The notes beneath the pieces were generated by a model, which was not told the DNA's origin, ran no database searches, and saw nothing but the letters and a program-made list of their open reading frames with translations. From NCBI RefSeq assembly GCF_902713425.1, contig NC_081201.1, forward strand, positions 31,152,113 to 31,216,112: a stretch of 64,000 nt of DNA, in the 5' to 3' direction. Position 1 is the first letter of the stretch. Each line of letters starts with the position of its first letter. Of this stretch, positions 31,597 to 43,629 are shown piece after piece. The stretch is from Acipenser ruthenus (lineage: Eukaryota > Chordata > Actinopteri > Acipenseriformes > Acipenseridae). The position numbers and the translations under genes are program-made.

Positions 31597-33184
31597 CAGT
31601 ACTGTGCAAAAGTTTTAGACAGGTGTGAAAAAATGCTGTAAAGTAAGAATGCTTTCAAAAATAGACATGTTAATAGATTATATTTATCAATTAACTAAAT
31701 GCAAAGTGAGTGAACAGAAGAAAAATCTAAATCAAATCCATATTTGGTGTGACCACCCTTTGCCTTCAAAACAGCATCAATTCTTCTAGGTACACTTGCA
31801 CAAAGTCAGGGATTTTGTAGGCATATAGTCAGGTGTATGATTAAACAATTATACCAAACAGGTGCTAATGATCATCAATTCAATATGTAGGTTGAAACAC
31901 AATCATTAACTGAAACAGAAACAGCTGTGTAGGAGGAATAAAACTGGGTGAGGAACAGCCAAACTCAGCTAACAAGGTGAGGTTGCTGAAGACAGTTTAC
32001 TGTCAAAAGTCATACACCATGGCAAGACTGAGCACAGCAACAAGACACAAGATATTTATACTGCATCAGCAAGGTCTCTCCCAGGCAGAAATTTCAAAGC
32101 AGACAGGGGTTTCCAGATGTGCTGCCCAAGCTCTTTTGAAGAAGCACAAAGAAACGGGCAACGTTGAGGACCGTAGACTCAGTGGTCGGCCAAGGAAACT
32201 TACTGCAGCAGATGAAAGACACATCATGCTTACTTCCCTTTGCAATCGGAAGATGTCCAGCAGTGCCATCCGCTCAGAATTGGCAGAAAACAGTGGGACC
32301 CTGGTACACCCATCTACTGTCCGGAGAAGTCTGGTCAGAAGTGGCCTTCATGGAAGACTTGCGGCCAAAAAGCCATACCTCCGACGTGGAAACAAGGCCA
32401 AGCGACTCAACTATGCACGAAAACACAGGAACTGGGGTGCAGAAAAATGGCAGCAGGTGCTCTGGACTGATGAGTCAAAATTTGAAATATTTGGCTGTAG
32501 CAGAAGGCAGTTTGTTCGCCGAAGGGCTGGAGAGCGGTACACGAATGAGTGTCTGCAGGCAACAGTGAAGCATGGTGGAGGTTCCTTGCAAGTTTGGGGC
32601 TGCATTTCTGCAAATGGAGTTGGGGATTTGGTCAGAATTAATGGTCTCCTCAATTCTGAGAAGTACAGGCAGATACTTATCCATCATGCAATACCATCAG
32701 GGAGGCATCTGATTGGCCCCAAATTTATTCTGCAGCATGACAACGACCCCAAACATACAGCGAAAGTCATTAAGAACTATCTTCAGCGTGAAGAAGAACA
32801 AGGAGTCCTGGAAGTGATGGTATGGCCCCCACAGAGCCCTGATCTCAACATCATCGAGTCTGTCTGGGATTACATGAAGAGAGAGAAGCAACCGAGGCTG
32901 CCTAAATCCACAGAAGAACTGTGGTTAGTTCTCCAAGATATTTGGGCCAACCTACCTGCCGAGTTCCTTCAAAAACTGTGTGCAAATGTACCTAGAAGAA
33001 TTGATGCTGTTTTGAAGGCAAAGGGTGGTCACACCAAATATTGATTTGATGTAGATTTTTCTTCTGTTCACTCACTTTGCATTTTGTTAATTGATAAATA
33101 TAAACTATTAACATGTCTATTTTTGAAAGCATTCTTACTTTACAGCATTTTTTTACACCTGCCTAAAACTTTTGCACAGTACTG
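31597..33184 (+). mobile_element. Complete Tc1-like DNA transposon, DD38E type
   Basis: The element is 1588 bp, from CAGTACTGTGCAAAAGTTTT at the left end to its inverse at the right. It is flanked by TA target-site duplications at 31595-31596 and 33185-33186. Terminal inverted repeats of about 207 bp (31597-31803 and 32978-33184) differ by only about eight bases, roughly 96% identity. The transposase ORF is open throughout. The 38-residue spacing between the last two catalytic acidic residues places it in the DD38E ('Intruder') branch of Tc1 elements rather than classical DD34E. Intact ends and ORF suggest a young insertion. Confidence 0.95.
32019..33044 (+). CDS. Tc1-like transposase (DD38E), intact
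   Basis: Cut-and-paste transposase acting on the flanking inverted repeats. The 341-residue frame starts MARLSTATRHKIFILHQQGL at 32019 with a good context (ACACCATGG). An in-frame ATG 42 bases upstream (31977) would add 14 unlikely residues. It has a paired-type helix-turn-helix DNA-binding region (about 10-100) with a GRPRKL motif between its two halves. The DDE catalytic domain has Asp151 (WTDESKF), Asp241 (HDNDPKHTAK) and Glu280 (SPDLNIIE). There are 38 residues between Asp241 and Glu280, four more than usual, owing to an extra REEEQG-type insertion before the WPPQSPD motif. The last 22 or so residues (RRIDAVLKAKGGHTKY at the end) are encoded inside the right inverted repeat. No stop or frameshift is seen. 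Confidence 0.96.
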   Translation: MARLSTATRHKIFILHQQGLSQAEISKQTGVSRCAAQALLKKHKETGNVEDRRLSGRPRKLTAADERHIMLTSLCNRKMSSSAIRSELAENSGTLVHPSTVRRSLVRSGLHGRLAAKKPYLRRGNKAKRLNYARKHRNWGAEKWQQVLWTDESKFEIFGCSRRQFVRRRAGERYTNECLQATVKHGGGSLQVWGCISANGVGDLVRINGLLNSEKYRQILIHHAIPSGRHLIGPKFILQHDNDPKHTAKVIKNYLQREEEQGVLEVMVWPPQSPDLNIIESVWDYMKREKQPRLPKSTEELWLVLQDIWANLPAEFLQKLCANVPRRIDAVLKAKGGHTKY

Positions 33185-33369
33185 TATATCTAGAGCAGCT
33201 TATTGTGATGAAACTTGGTAAGGACATTCTTTTGTTACTGGAGCTATTCGATTGTGGTGGCCTATTTTTACTTAAGAAGCACTCTCCTGAAATTGATGTA
33301 TTGTACATATTTCCTTATAACAGATTACCTGTCATTTTGCAGTTTTCTTATGCTTTTCCCATGGTTATT

Positions 33370-33510
33370 CTCTGCATTTACCATAGTTTACCATGGTTTG
33401 CCATGTTTTCTTTTAAAATAAGCTTTACCATAGCTCTCTGTGCTTTACAATGCCTACGTATGCTTTACCATGCGTTCACAGTGCTTTATTACACTTTGCC
33501 TTGCTTTTAC
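33370..33510. repeat. Degenerate (CTTTACCATGGTTTACCATG)-type tandem repeat
   Basis: TTTACCATAG, TTTACCATGG, TTTGCCATGT, TTTACCATAG, TTTACAATGC, TTTACCATGC and similar words recur every 10-14 bases. This looks like an old short-unit tandem repeat. Confidence 0.6.
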
Positions 33511-34931
33511 TGTTGGAACACTTTAATAAGGGTTGTGGTTGTTCCACCAGCTCTAATTTGTACAGCTGGCTGGGATACTGTATGTATGTTTTTGTCACAC
33601 TTGTTGAATCTGTTTTTCATCAATAATCAGTCATTGAAAATTATTAAGGAGAAAAGGCAGTGAGAATATACTGTAGGTAAAAACAGAATTAATTCCAGAT
33701 CAACGTTTACATTCACATCTTCATAAGAGTTTCATAAAATTGTGCTCATAATAATTGTGTTAATACAATGCAGAATTACATTACAAATACTGACGTACTA
33801 GAAGTGAATACAAGAATCAAAAGAAAAGGTGTGCAGAAAATGATGATGTTAATATCTTTCCTGCAGGTGGGGAAACTGCAAAAAATCCCATGCTGATTAA
33901 ATGTAAATAACCATAATATTAACCCTTTCATGGATTCAATATTTTTTAAAACAGCTGACAAAAGTAGTTTTAAATATATTTTCCATTGACATTTTTTTCA
34001 ATTGCTTTATATAGGTTCAGTTTGGTTTTGCACATTCCTATTAACTATGTGGTATGTTGTGCATTACTGGAACTCCAGGGAAATTGCTTTACATGTAATT
34101 TATTCAAGGCAGTTTTCCAGCTCTCTACATTCATTGACTTTGTTATTTACAGCCAGTTATATATGGGGAGGCAACCTTCTGTCATTCATAGAGGCCAATC
34201 CAATTGCTGGTTAAACTCATTGCCTGTGCAGACTGCTTAATGATGCATTCCTGCAAATGACAGCTTCATAATCAAGAACAGGGAATAGAGTTTGTGTAAG
34301 GGTCTCATGTGTATTCAGTGCATTCCTTTCTTGGCCAGGATTTTAGATGAGATCAGCCTTGTTGTGTGCCAACCCGAACATTGTGTGGACAAACAGAGCT
34401 GCAGCATACCTAGTTATGAATTACTAAACACATTTCTACTTTTTCTAGGTTAAATAATTCATTTGTTTGTATCATTTAAACCTTATTTGTACATGGAAAA
34501 CATTTAAATGCAATGCACACTAGAATATTAAAGACAAACAACGAAAACTTTAAAGTCATAGTAAAGGTTCACAAAATACAACATAAATACAAAAGTATTT
34601 AGGACATAAGAGTCCTTCATAAGCTCATAAGTTTTAGAGAATGTTAAACAAAAAAGTTGTTGTTATAAAACAAACATATAAAATAGTAATGATGTTTTTT
34701 TTTTTTTTTTTTTTTAAATCCATGCATTAATTCCTACAAGAAACCTTGCTAGAGAATACAAAAATTTAATTTCACTGAGCTCCTTAGTGACGTGCTCAGG
34801 ATTTGGAAGGTCAGCTTTAAGCATGATGTTAGAGAACATTCCTTGTGAGGAAATTCTCCAGCCAGCCTTGCAGACAACTGGCTCAGCTCATGCAGTCCTG
34901 CTGTAATTAGGTGGTTTATTATGGAAACAGA

Positions 34932-34937
34932 GTGTGC

Positions 34938-35008
<71 letters not shown>
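34932..35008. repeat. (GT)n microsatellite
   Basis: Long GT dinucleotide array with two early interruptions. Confidence 0.97.
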
Positions 35009-35010
<2 letters not shown>

Positions 35011-35885
35011 CTGTTTCACAATCACCTTAATGGTTACCAGACATGACAATGTTTACAGAGAGTAATGAACCAGCTTTAAGTTGGACTGGAAAACTTGGGG
35101 TTCTATATCCATTGGTGTCTGTACCATTCTATACTCACTGTGACCGAGACCACATCAGGCTAGTTCATAGGATTGGGTGGACAGACACTTCTTTGAACCA
35201 TGCTGCTAGACTGTTTTAATCCAGCTTGACGTGGTACCAGTAATTGGAGACAGCTTTCGTCCAGCCTTGTGACATGCCTACAGACATGCAGAGTGTCCTT
35301 TTTTTTTTTTTCTTTGGTGGACCTAGACCACTGAAACAGTATTTTCCGAACTAATTAATTTGTGTTGTAAACTGTTAAGATTTAAACTTTAGATTTACTG
35401 GACAAAAGGAAAGTGCCCCTTTACATGTTTCTCTCCTGCCAGACAGCAGTGTGTTTTAGATTACCTCATTTTCTTTTTTTTTTTATTGCCCGTCTTTTTT
35501 CTGCAGAGGTCAATAATAAGAGAAAAAAATAAATAATTCACATTCCAGTCAGGACCTGGGGGAAGTGACATCACTTCCTGTCTCTCTGAGGCTGAATTAG
35601 GCCCTCTGTTCCAGCAGTGTGTGGGAGAGGAAAGTGCTGCATGCGGCCTGTGGTCCTATTGATAGGATCCAGGAAATACCAGCCGGTTCTCTAATGCCAG
35701 TTTGTAACAGATGGTAAGAATGTGTTTTTCAATGTGCTGCAGCACTGCCAAGGAGCCTTGCTTCTGAGAGGCTCCTTTTCCATAAAACAATGACCTGACC
35801 TCTATGAGCCACATTGGTCACAGGAAGCAGCCCTTCCTTTGAAAAGTAAACAAAGCACATGAAGAGTGAGGTCATCTGCATATAC

Positions 35886-35965
35886 CCATGGTGTGGTGAT
35901 GCAGAGGGCTAATTTCCCAGCATGCCATACCTTTCATGCCTGGGTTCAAATCTGGTACAAGTCAA
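35886..35965 (+). mobile_element. Possible tRNA-derived SINE head
   Basis: GGTGTGGTGATGCAGAGGG followed about 40 bases later by CTGGGTTCAAATCTGGTACA resembles the A-box and B-box spacing of a tRNA-derived SINE. The B-box-like word is GGTTCAAATC. No tail is recognised. Confidence 0.35.
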
Positions 35966-36100
35966 ATGTGGCTGAATATTTCTGAAGGGAAGAAATAGAC
36001 TTGCTCTCTGTAACATTGGAGAAGATAACCCTGCAAAATGCATTTAAGTTCTTTTTATTTTTACATCGAATATTCAGGATAAGGTACAAGTGCAGTTAAA

Positions 36101-39100
36101 AGTGCAAAGTGTCAATAAATGCAATGATATGCTAATATAATTCAGAAGAAAACTAAGAAACCTGGTGCTTTATTCACGACAAGTAGAGGGGATGCAGTAC
36201 TGCAAATGGAGTTGCAAGGGCTTTGTACCTTTTTACAGGCAACCAAATAGGGGATATGGGCTTCATTCTAGGAGAAAACATTACATATTGCACTAGAAGG
36301 ACCCACAGCTGACTAACTTCTAGTATTTATACATTAATAAGAGGTTGGTTATGAAACTACTGATGTAAGATATTCAACATTCCACACAGAGTTACCAAAG
36401 TAATCATGCACTGAAACTTGCTTAAGATTTCTGCACAGCTATGCCGTTGCCAAAAAACACAAAAGGTTGCCAACATCTGATTCCAATTAATATAAAATAT
36501 GTGCTCTCCCTTTTGTAACCCTCAAAACATTTATACAAAGATCAGCTATCTCGTGCTAAAGATATATCCGATCCAACACAACACGAGACGCTGGGCTACT
36601 GCTATATATAACAAGACTGATAAAGACTTTGAAAGGCAAAGTAAAGGCAAGATTTCAATACGTTACTGTGTAAGTGCTTGTTGTGACTCGCCGAGATTAA
36701 GGATTGATGCTAGAATTGACGGACCTGTTAAAGCATGTATTAGCTGCAGGTCAGTTGATGACAGCTAACTGGGCTGATCTCCTTTATAAATGAAATAAAA
36801 ATAACAGACATTTTTATTCCTGCTGACATTTTAGTTTCAATGAGATGTATGCCCAAAATAAAGTATTCACCTTTGCTGCCTCTTTGTAATTTCTATGACG
36901 TAAATATCGTAACGTTTTTTTGGTGGAAAAACATTTTGTTTTTTGGATGCCTTTTGGATCCGGGGCCTTTCCTTGCTCTATTTCAAACAGAAATATATAC
37001 CAGGTGGTCATTATCTTTCAGTTTATACTGGTACTAGGGTTGCCACCTCTGAGGTACAAAAAACAGAACATCTGACTGCAAGTGGGTTTTTAAAAGCTGA
37101 ACTGTAGAAACCTTATAGTCATTCCATTAGTAGCATTGGTTACTACTGTTGGACTGACAACCGTTGTGCGTCTAATTCAGCAATATTGTATTCTGATTTA
37201 TATAGTTTTTGCTAATTTAAGTTATTGGCATTGCGGGGTTGTTGTAGCAATCTACATGGTCGTGGAAGGAGGCGATTAAAAACGGGATACGATTAAAAAA
37301 CAGACACCTTCCTCAAAATAAAATATTTATGAAAAAGTCACATAAAAAATTGAAATGGTCATTTTTTTCTTTTACAAAAATGTTTATCTTTAGCTAATTG
37401 GCTAAAAATACAAACCACACCCCATACAGACAAAAAAAACAACAACATTGAACAGTACGAAGCGGTGTAGTAACCAGATAAAGACAATTCGACACTGTCT
37501 GATGCAACTTATGTTGCCATCTAGTGCGATTTCTGTAGTAGAGCAGTCAATTTAAATGAACATACCACAGGATATAAAGATGCTTTAAGCAACAACAAAG
37601 AAGAGCGTTTACATTAATTAAACAGCTCTGCCTGCTTTTCAGACTTGCAGCGACTTCAATGACACCCACTAATCACTGGCGGATTCCCACACAGTTTATA
37701 AATGTCATGCAGCTGTCATTTCTTTTTTTCGTTCCTACTATTTTTGTCTTGCCAACCTTATTGTAGTTATGGTGTGTTTGGCATTGTGCTGCACAATAGT
37801 AATGTAGTATTTTGATTGATGAGAAACAGACCTGCGCTATACTCTATTTTCACTAGGTGGCACTGTTGACACACAAAAGGGTCACTGGTTTATGACTTTC
37901 TGAAAGTGTTTATTTTTTCAGGTTTTGTTTTTTGTAGTGTGGCTTAAAAGGCTGACAGATTGAAAAAAAAAATATGGTGTTTCAGTTCCATTAGACATGC
38001 AACCATTGCAACGGTTTAAATGCATGAGGCAGAACAGCCCCCCCCCCCCCCCCCCATACAGCAGCATTAGTATCTCATTCTGAGCTTGTGGATTGATTGC
38101 CTGTGCAGGGGATTCCATTGTGTGTTCTGTGTCTGTATGTGCACTGACTCTCAAGATTAGGATAACCTTTGCCTTCCACATTCTGCATGCTTTGTTCAGA
38201 ATGGGGAATCTCTTTTGGAACCTCCTTGAGCTCAGGGACTCGTAGTGCAACAGAATAATGATACACCCTGCTTGGGTCATCTGGTTGTCAGAGAACTGGG
38301 GGCATTGTTCCTACAGTCAGTCTTAATCCAACATGGTGTAAATGAAGTCGCACAGGATATAGGTAAATACTCATATTACAGTGCTGTGTACTGCCCTTAC
38401 TGAATCGATGCATTGGAGGAATGGGCTTCAGCTTTATGTCACAGTGGAGTCCCCAGTTAGAATATTTATTGTAGGAATGCTGCCTGTACAACGACTGCCT
38501 GCAGAATGCCCACTGATTTATTTTCCAATATGATGGGGAATATTTCATGGAGCTGGGGACCCACATACAATGCAGATGGATGTAATTTGGGAGTGTTAAG
38601 TGTCTTTCCTCACTTGCAGGATAAATATCAAGCCAGCTCAAAGCCATCAGATATCTCCTCTGTATCAATTACCATCAGCAGAAATGGATTAGGGAGCCTT
38701 TTCCATGAGTCCCTGCCTAATCTTCCCTGCCTGGCTGGGTGAGAGAGATCTCAGTTCCAGCTTTATCTCATTCTCACATGCACTGTGCGCAAACAGGAGC
38801 CCGCAGTTTAAGAACATTTCCCTCCATTCCTGAAGCCCCGCTGGGTCAGCTTTGTGTTAGCTTTGCTGTCACTAGGCTGCACTAGGGAAGGGAAAATATA
38901 TATGTGGTGCCCCAGACAGAAAATAACACCCGGATTTTCTACTTGCTGAGCTGGAAATAAAAAGCATATCCTCATAGGTTGGAGATTAGAGGTTTTATAT
39001 CTAACAGAAATGCTAAGCCTCTGGTATGGTAAACAGTATTGTGGCAATTGTGCTCTTTGTACCACAGATTTGAGTCTTTTTCCCTACTTTTTCTTTATCA

Positions 39101-40594
39101 TGATCATACTGTTCCTGCCTATTTTTTACCTTACCTTCTTGTGCAATGCTTTTTCTACACACCATAGCAAATCTTTGAAAGCATGACCCGGAGGGGCCAC
39201 TGACCTACACTCCCCTTCTCTGCCAGATCGTGTGGTATATTTTGTGACAGACTTGAAGTGAATGGTGGTGGGGGCTGTAGCAAGGCAGTGAGGTTTGGGG
39301 AACCATTCAATGCAGAAGGTTTTTTTTAAAAAAAGGAATAACAATATCTGTAAAGCTGTAAAATAAATTGCTAAAATGTATAATGTCGGTAATAGATATA
39401 CTGTCTATATATATTTTTCTAAGTTACACAGCAAGGAGTTAGACACTTGACCGTTACTGGGTTAAAAAACGATACTAATCAGGACAGGGATAGACTTGAC
39501 TCCTCAAGACACAGAGTCTTGTTAGATGTTCGAGTGTAAGGAGGCAGAGAGAGCTCAGACTGCAACAGATTCAGTCAGTGCTGACGCTGAAGCCAACAAT
39601 AACCCCTCTACACCTGTTCTATGGGAGGAGGCAACGCTGAGGACATATTAATGCAAAAACAATCTTCGTCAAGGGCCTATCATAAGACAAGCTGTTTGGA
39701 AACGAAGCATTCAAAAGACAAATGTTCCTAAAGTCCCCAAGAAGAGAAAGGCTGTCCTCACCACTCATTCCCTGAACCCAGGACTGATATATTGAGCCCA
39801 TGCTTCTTCAATTATGACATGCCTTGACAGCTTCACAACATGAGAGGGAAGCCACCATGTTAAAAAAACAAACAATCAAAGAACAAAAAACAAGTTGAAT
39901 GTTAAATGTAAGATTCCCAAAGGCCTTTGTTTTATCTGGTCACATGTTAAATGGGTTTGTGCATCTGGTGGTGGTTGTCAGCAGGGACTCAAAGACTAAG
40001 GTTGTAAAAGATTTGAGGGGAGCCAGTAAAATAAACCTTGGACATTTATGAAGTAGCATCGCTCCAGATAGTGGAGATAGCTGGACTCCAGTTAGCAGGA
40101 CTGGAGGGGACTCCCCCTTCTCACAATCCATCAGCAGGAGCTTGTAACTGTTTTGCTGGCTGGTCTTCTCGTACACTTGCAGTGTTTAGATCACGTCATG
40201 TACCACTTATTTGTGGTAATTAAAGGGATAGTGCCTGACAAGACAGCTGATAGACCTTCTTTTACCTCAACCACAACCCCAGAGATAATTGCCCACCGTT
40301 CACACAGGCTATCCTAGCAGGACTGGTGCTGTTGCTAAACTATTACATACAGCCTCTCTCATCATCAGGGCTGGCTCTGTTGTAGACTCCCTGCCTTTTC
40401 TACTGTAAAGCTGCGTGCCATTTTCTCCACTTATTTTCATGGTAAAGGTAAATGCACTGTACCTAACAATATGTTTTTGAAATAGTTTAGAATGACTGGA
40501 ACCTAACAGTAAGACAAACGTTGTGCTAAGGCTGGGTGACCCAGATTATATCAGATTTAATTAAATTGGAGCTCACGATGTCATCTTCTACTGG
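36101..40594. other. Gene-poor stretch
   Basis: No supported gene. A C-run lies at 38038-38055. The short ORFs on both strands here lack recognisable domains, start contexts or splice partners. Confidence 0.45.
38038..38055. repeat. Poly-C run
   Basis: Uninterrupted run of about 18 C. Confidence 0.95.
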
Positions 40595-40862
40595 ATTATT
40601 ATTATTATTGTTAATTAGTCATTTAGCAGACACTTTCAATCCAAAGCAATTTGGAGACTATGGGGTGAACTATGCATCATCAACAACTGCTGCTGCGAGT
40701 CACTTACAATAGGATCTTGGTTTTACGTCTCATCGGGGCACATGGAGGTTAAGTGACTTGCTCAGGGTCACATAGAGTGAGTCAGTGGCTGAGCCGGGAT
40801 TTTAACCGGGAACCTCCTGGTATCAAGCTCTTTTCGTTAACCCCTGGACCACCAAGCCTCCT
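40595..40862 (-). mobile_element. Full-length tRNA-derived SINE, family 2
   Basis: Read on the minus strand it starts GGAGGCTTGGTGGTCCAGGG, continues with gttaacg, and has a B-box-like GGTTCCCGGTTAAAATCC. The body contains GAGCAAGTCACTTAACCTCC and a run of GCAGCAGCAG. It ends GTCTGCTAAATGACTAATTA followed by an ATA-rich tail. Head and body differ from the family at 43353, 55647 and 58082, so two SINE families are present. It is non-coding and would depend on LINE proteins for movement. Confidence 0.8.
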
Positions 40863-43352
40863 GCATATGTAAAGTAATAGTACAAGGGTACAATTGTGCA
40901 ACCTTTTAGGGCCTAACCTGCCCTGTGCATGAAACTGAACAACATAGACCCACTGCTTTATACAGTATACATGCTTCGATGAGGGTCTGTAATGCTGGTA
41001 AGGTAATACCCTCACCTGGCTTTGAAGGGCACACTTCTACAGAGCTCTGTTGCCTGCCAGCCAGCAGAAGTTAGTTTCAGGACAGAGTTGATTTAATTAG
41101 ATTTTGTTTACTCGCTTTCCAAAAGCCTCAGTGCTGTGCTTTTCTAATTATACAAATAACAGCGTAATGTGTTTTCATTTATCCAACTTTAATTGCTCTT
41201 TGTTTGTATATCCTAATTATGTTATGACTCGCTCAGTGATAGAGGCAGACAGTGCAGTGCTGCAGAGAGACTCCCTCCTTCCCTCTCCACGTTCTTCTTG
41301 CCTGCTTTTTTGCACTTATTCTTCCTCTCTAAGGTGTGTAGATCATTTTGATCCACATCTCTTCATGAAGACTGTGAGCTGACAGATATTACCTGTTCTG
41401 GGGATTCCTCTGTTCCTCTTATGAAGTTTCATTAATGAGTGTATTGTGTATCGATTCCTATCAAGCTAATCTTCAGCTTTCTGTATCGGGTTATAGGGTA
41501 CAGTGTGATGTCTTACCGTAATATGTCATGCAAATACATAATGGCAAACATCAAACAAATGAAGAAATGTCTATTTGACATTGCTGTAAATTAGCTGCCT
41601 GTCCTTGGCAAGTCACCTGATTGCTTTGTGCAGTAAACCAAAGTCAAGAGCACCCCTAGCTGTGACACATCCCCTTCTTGATATCCTGTTAGAAATGTTT
41701 AATTTTAGTTCATTAGCTTTATTAGGTTTCGAAGTGTCAAAATGATTTATTCTTCTTCTATAATTGGCGTTTCTGCTAAATTATTCTCTTTATGCTTTTC
41801 TAAGAAATAATTGCACCCTGGAACGAAATGCCATTTCCATTATTGTAATATAAGCATAAGATGGTAGTAAAATGGTGGGGATTAAGTTGCTTAGTATGGG
41901 TCACTCTGCTTCTAGAAAGACCATTGAGAGTCAGGAGGTCAGTCGTCCAGAATAGCTTTCCCAAGGCGTTAGGAATTGCTTAAAATTGGAGTTCCTTCAG
42001 TTGTGCTAGGATATGTATACTGTGGAGTCAAAAACTCCACCACCACCCCTCCACTAGGACTAACTTACACATACTTAAATAACAGTTATAAATACTTAAT
42101 AGATTATATCCAATGCATTATTGCTGAATAAGACAGCAGATTACCCTAATTGACTGCAGGGTTTTCTTTGTACAACACAACCCCACACAAACCTGACCCC
42201 TCATACATTCACAGAATATTCACAGGCAGGTAACACCACACATTTCAAATCTTGTAAGTGAGTCAGACCAAACAACACGGTTTTAAGAATTGGGTGAACT
42301 AGTTTCTAGTACCTATATGTGTATTTTTGAAGAAACAAGACAGCTATGAACCTCTCTTTCTTGATATCCATTATTATCTTACCTGCACTTTTTCATATGA
42401 GGGTATGTGGTCACCCCTAATCTCCAGAGCTCATTTCTATTTATACCAGCATACAAGGAATGATTTTTAAGGTCTCCAGCCCTTATTTATTTATTAATTC
42501 CATTTCATAGTGCCATGATAACCAGCTTAATATGAATGCGTCTACCAACAATTTGTTTTTAATGTCGGACGCCAGAAGTGATTTAGCACTGAGCCTTTTC
42601 CAAATCCTGTTTCTTTTAAATTATTCAGCCCTTTTCCACAAGCCTGACATCAATGGAAACGGAGCAGGCAATGAGCAAATTATCTGAACAGGGGCCTGGG
42701 TTATGATGAAAGGACTCTGCACTGACTCTGGGCATTCAGCTGGTGCATATTTTATTTATTTATTCAAATAAAAGGAAAATTAAGCGATGATTGCAAAACA
42801 GAGAAAATGAAATGATGTTTATATACTGTTATCCAGTCAGTGGATTAGTGGTGTGTAGAGTGTGTGCCTGATATTTAATCTTTGTGTAAACTGTGTAAAC
42901 CTCCTTTTTACACCTCACTGCTATTCTGTGAGAAAGGGGCATAACAGGAGGGCAAAGTTACTTGGCCACGATATGTTCCTGCTGTGGAAAATATGAGGAA
43001 GGTTACCATCTTTGAGATAACAAAAAATGGCAGACTTTTCATTCCAATCATGATGTACCAGGCATGCATCTTTTATGCATCTTTTAGCAACACATTATGA
43101 TTAGCAACACAGCAACACATTGTGACCAAGTTACCTTCTCGCCATTCTGACTATTCCTACTTGCATGTTTTAATTATTATGTTTTGTGAAAGAAAAAAAA
43201 CCTTCATTACTTGGAAAAAAAATTAAAAATTTAGGGCAGAATTGTATTAACCATTAACACAGTTTCCCAGCTTACTCTATTTTACATATTTAAGGATCAT
43301 GTTGTTTGTTTAGGACTGATGTTACAATCGTACTTATTGCATAATGATTGTA
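40863..43352. other. Gene-poor stretch
   Basis: No supported gene. The part around 41095-41230 is rich in TAATTA-type words and could be a conserved non-coding element, but this cannot be shown from one genome. Confidence 0.4.
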
Positions 43353-43629
43353 GCAGTGTGGAGTAGTGGTTAGAGCTCTGGACTCTTGAACAGAGGGTCG
43401 TGGGTTCAATCCTAGGTGGGGGACACTGCTGCTGTACTCTTGAGCAAGGTACTTTACCTAGATTCCTCCAGTAAAAACCCAACTGTATAAATGGGTAATT
43501 GTATGTAAAAATAATGTGTAAATAATAATGTAATTGTATGTAAAAAAAATAATGTGATATTTTCTAACAATTGTAAGTCGCCCTGGAGAAGGGCTCAAGA
43601 AGGGCATCTGCTAAGAAATTAATAATATA
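43353..43629 (+). mobile_element. tRNA-derived SINE, family 1, copy A
   Basis: Starts GCAGTGTGGAGTAGTGGTTA with A-box-like sequence, then a B-box-like GGGTTCAATCC. The body includes GACACTGCTGCTGTACTCTT and TCCAGTAAAAACCCAACTG. The 3' tail is GTAAGTCGCCCTGGAGAAGG, then atctgctaagaaa. A short internal duplication (GTAATTGTATGTAAAAA-type words) makes this copy longer than the one at 55647. The changed tail (GGAGAAGGGC) suggests it is older. Confidence 0.85.

Larger units (their letters stand above)
33185..36100. other. Intergenic stretch with simple repeats
   Basis: No gene seen. It contains a degenerate TTTACCAT-type repeat (33370-33510), a T-run (34695-34715), a long GT microsatellite (34932-35008) and a possible SINE head (35886-35965). 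Confidence 0.45.
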
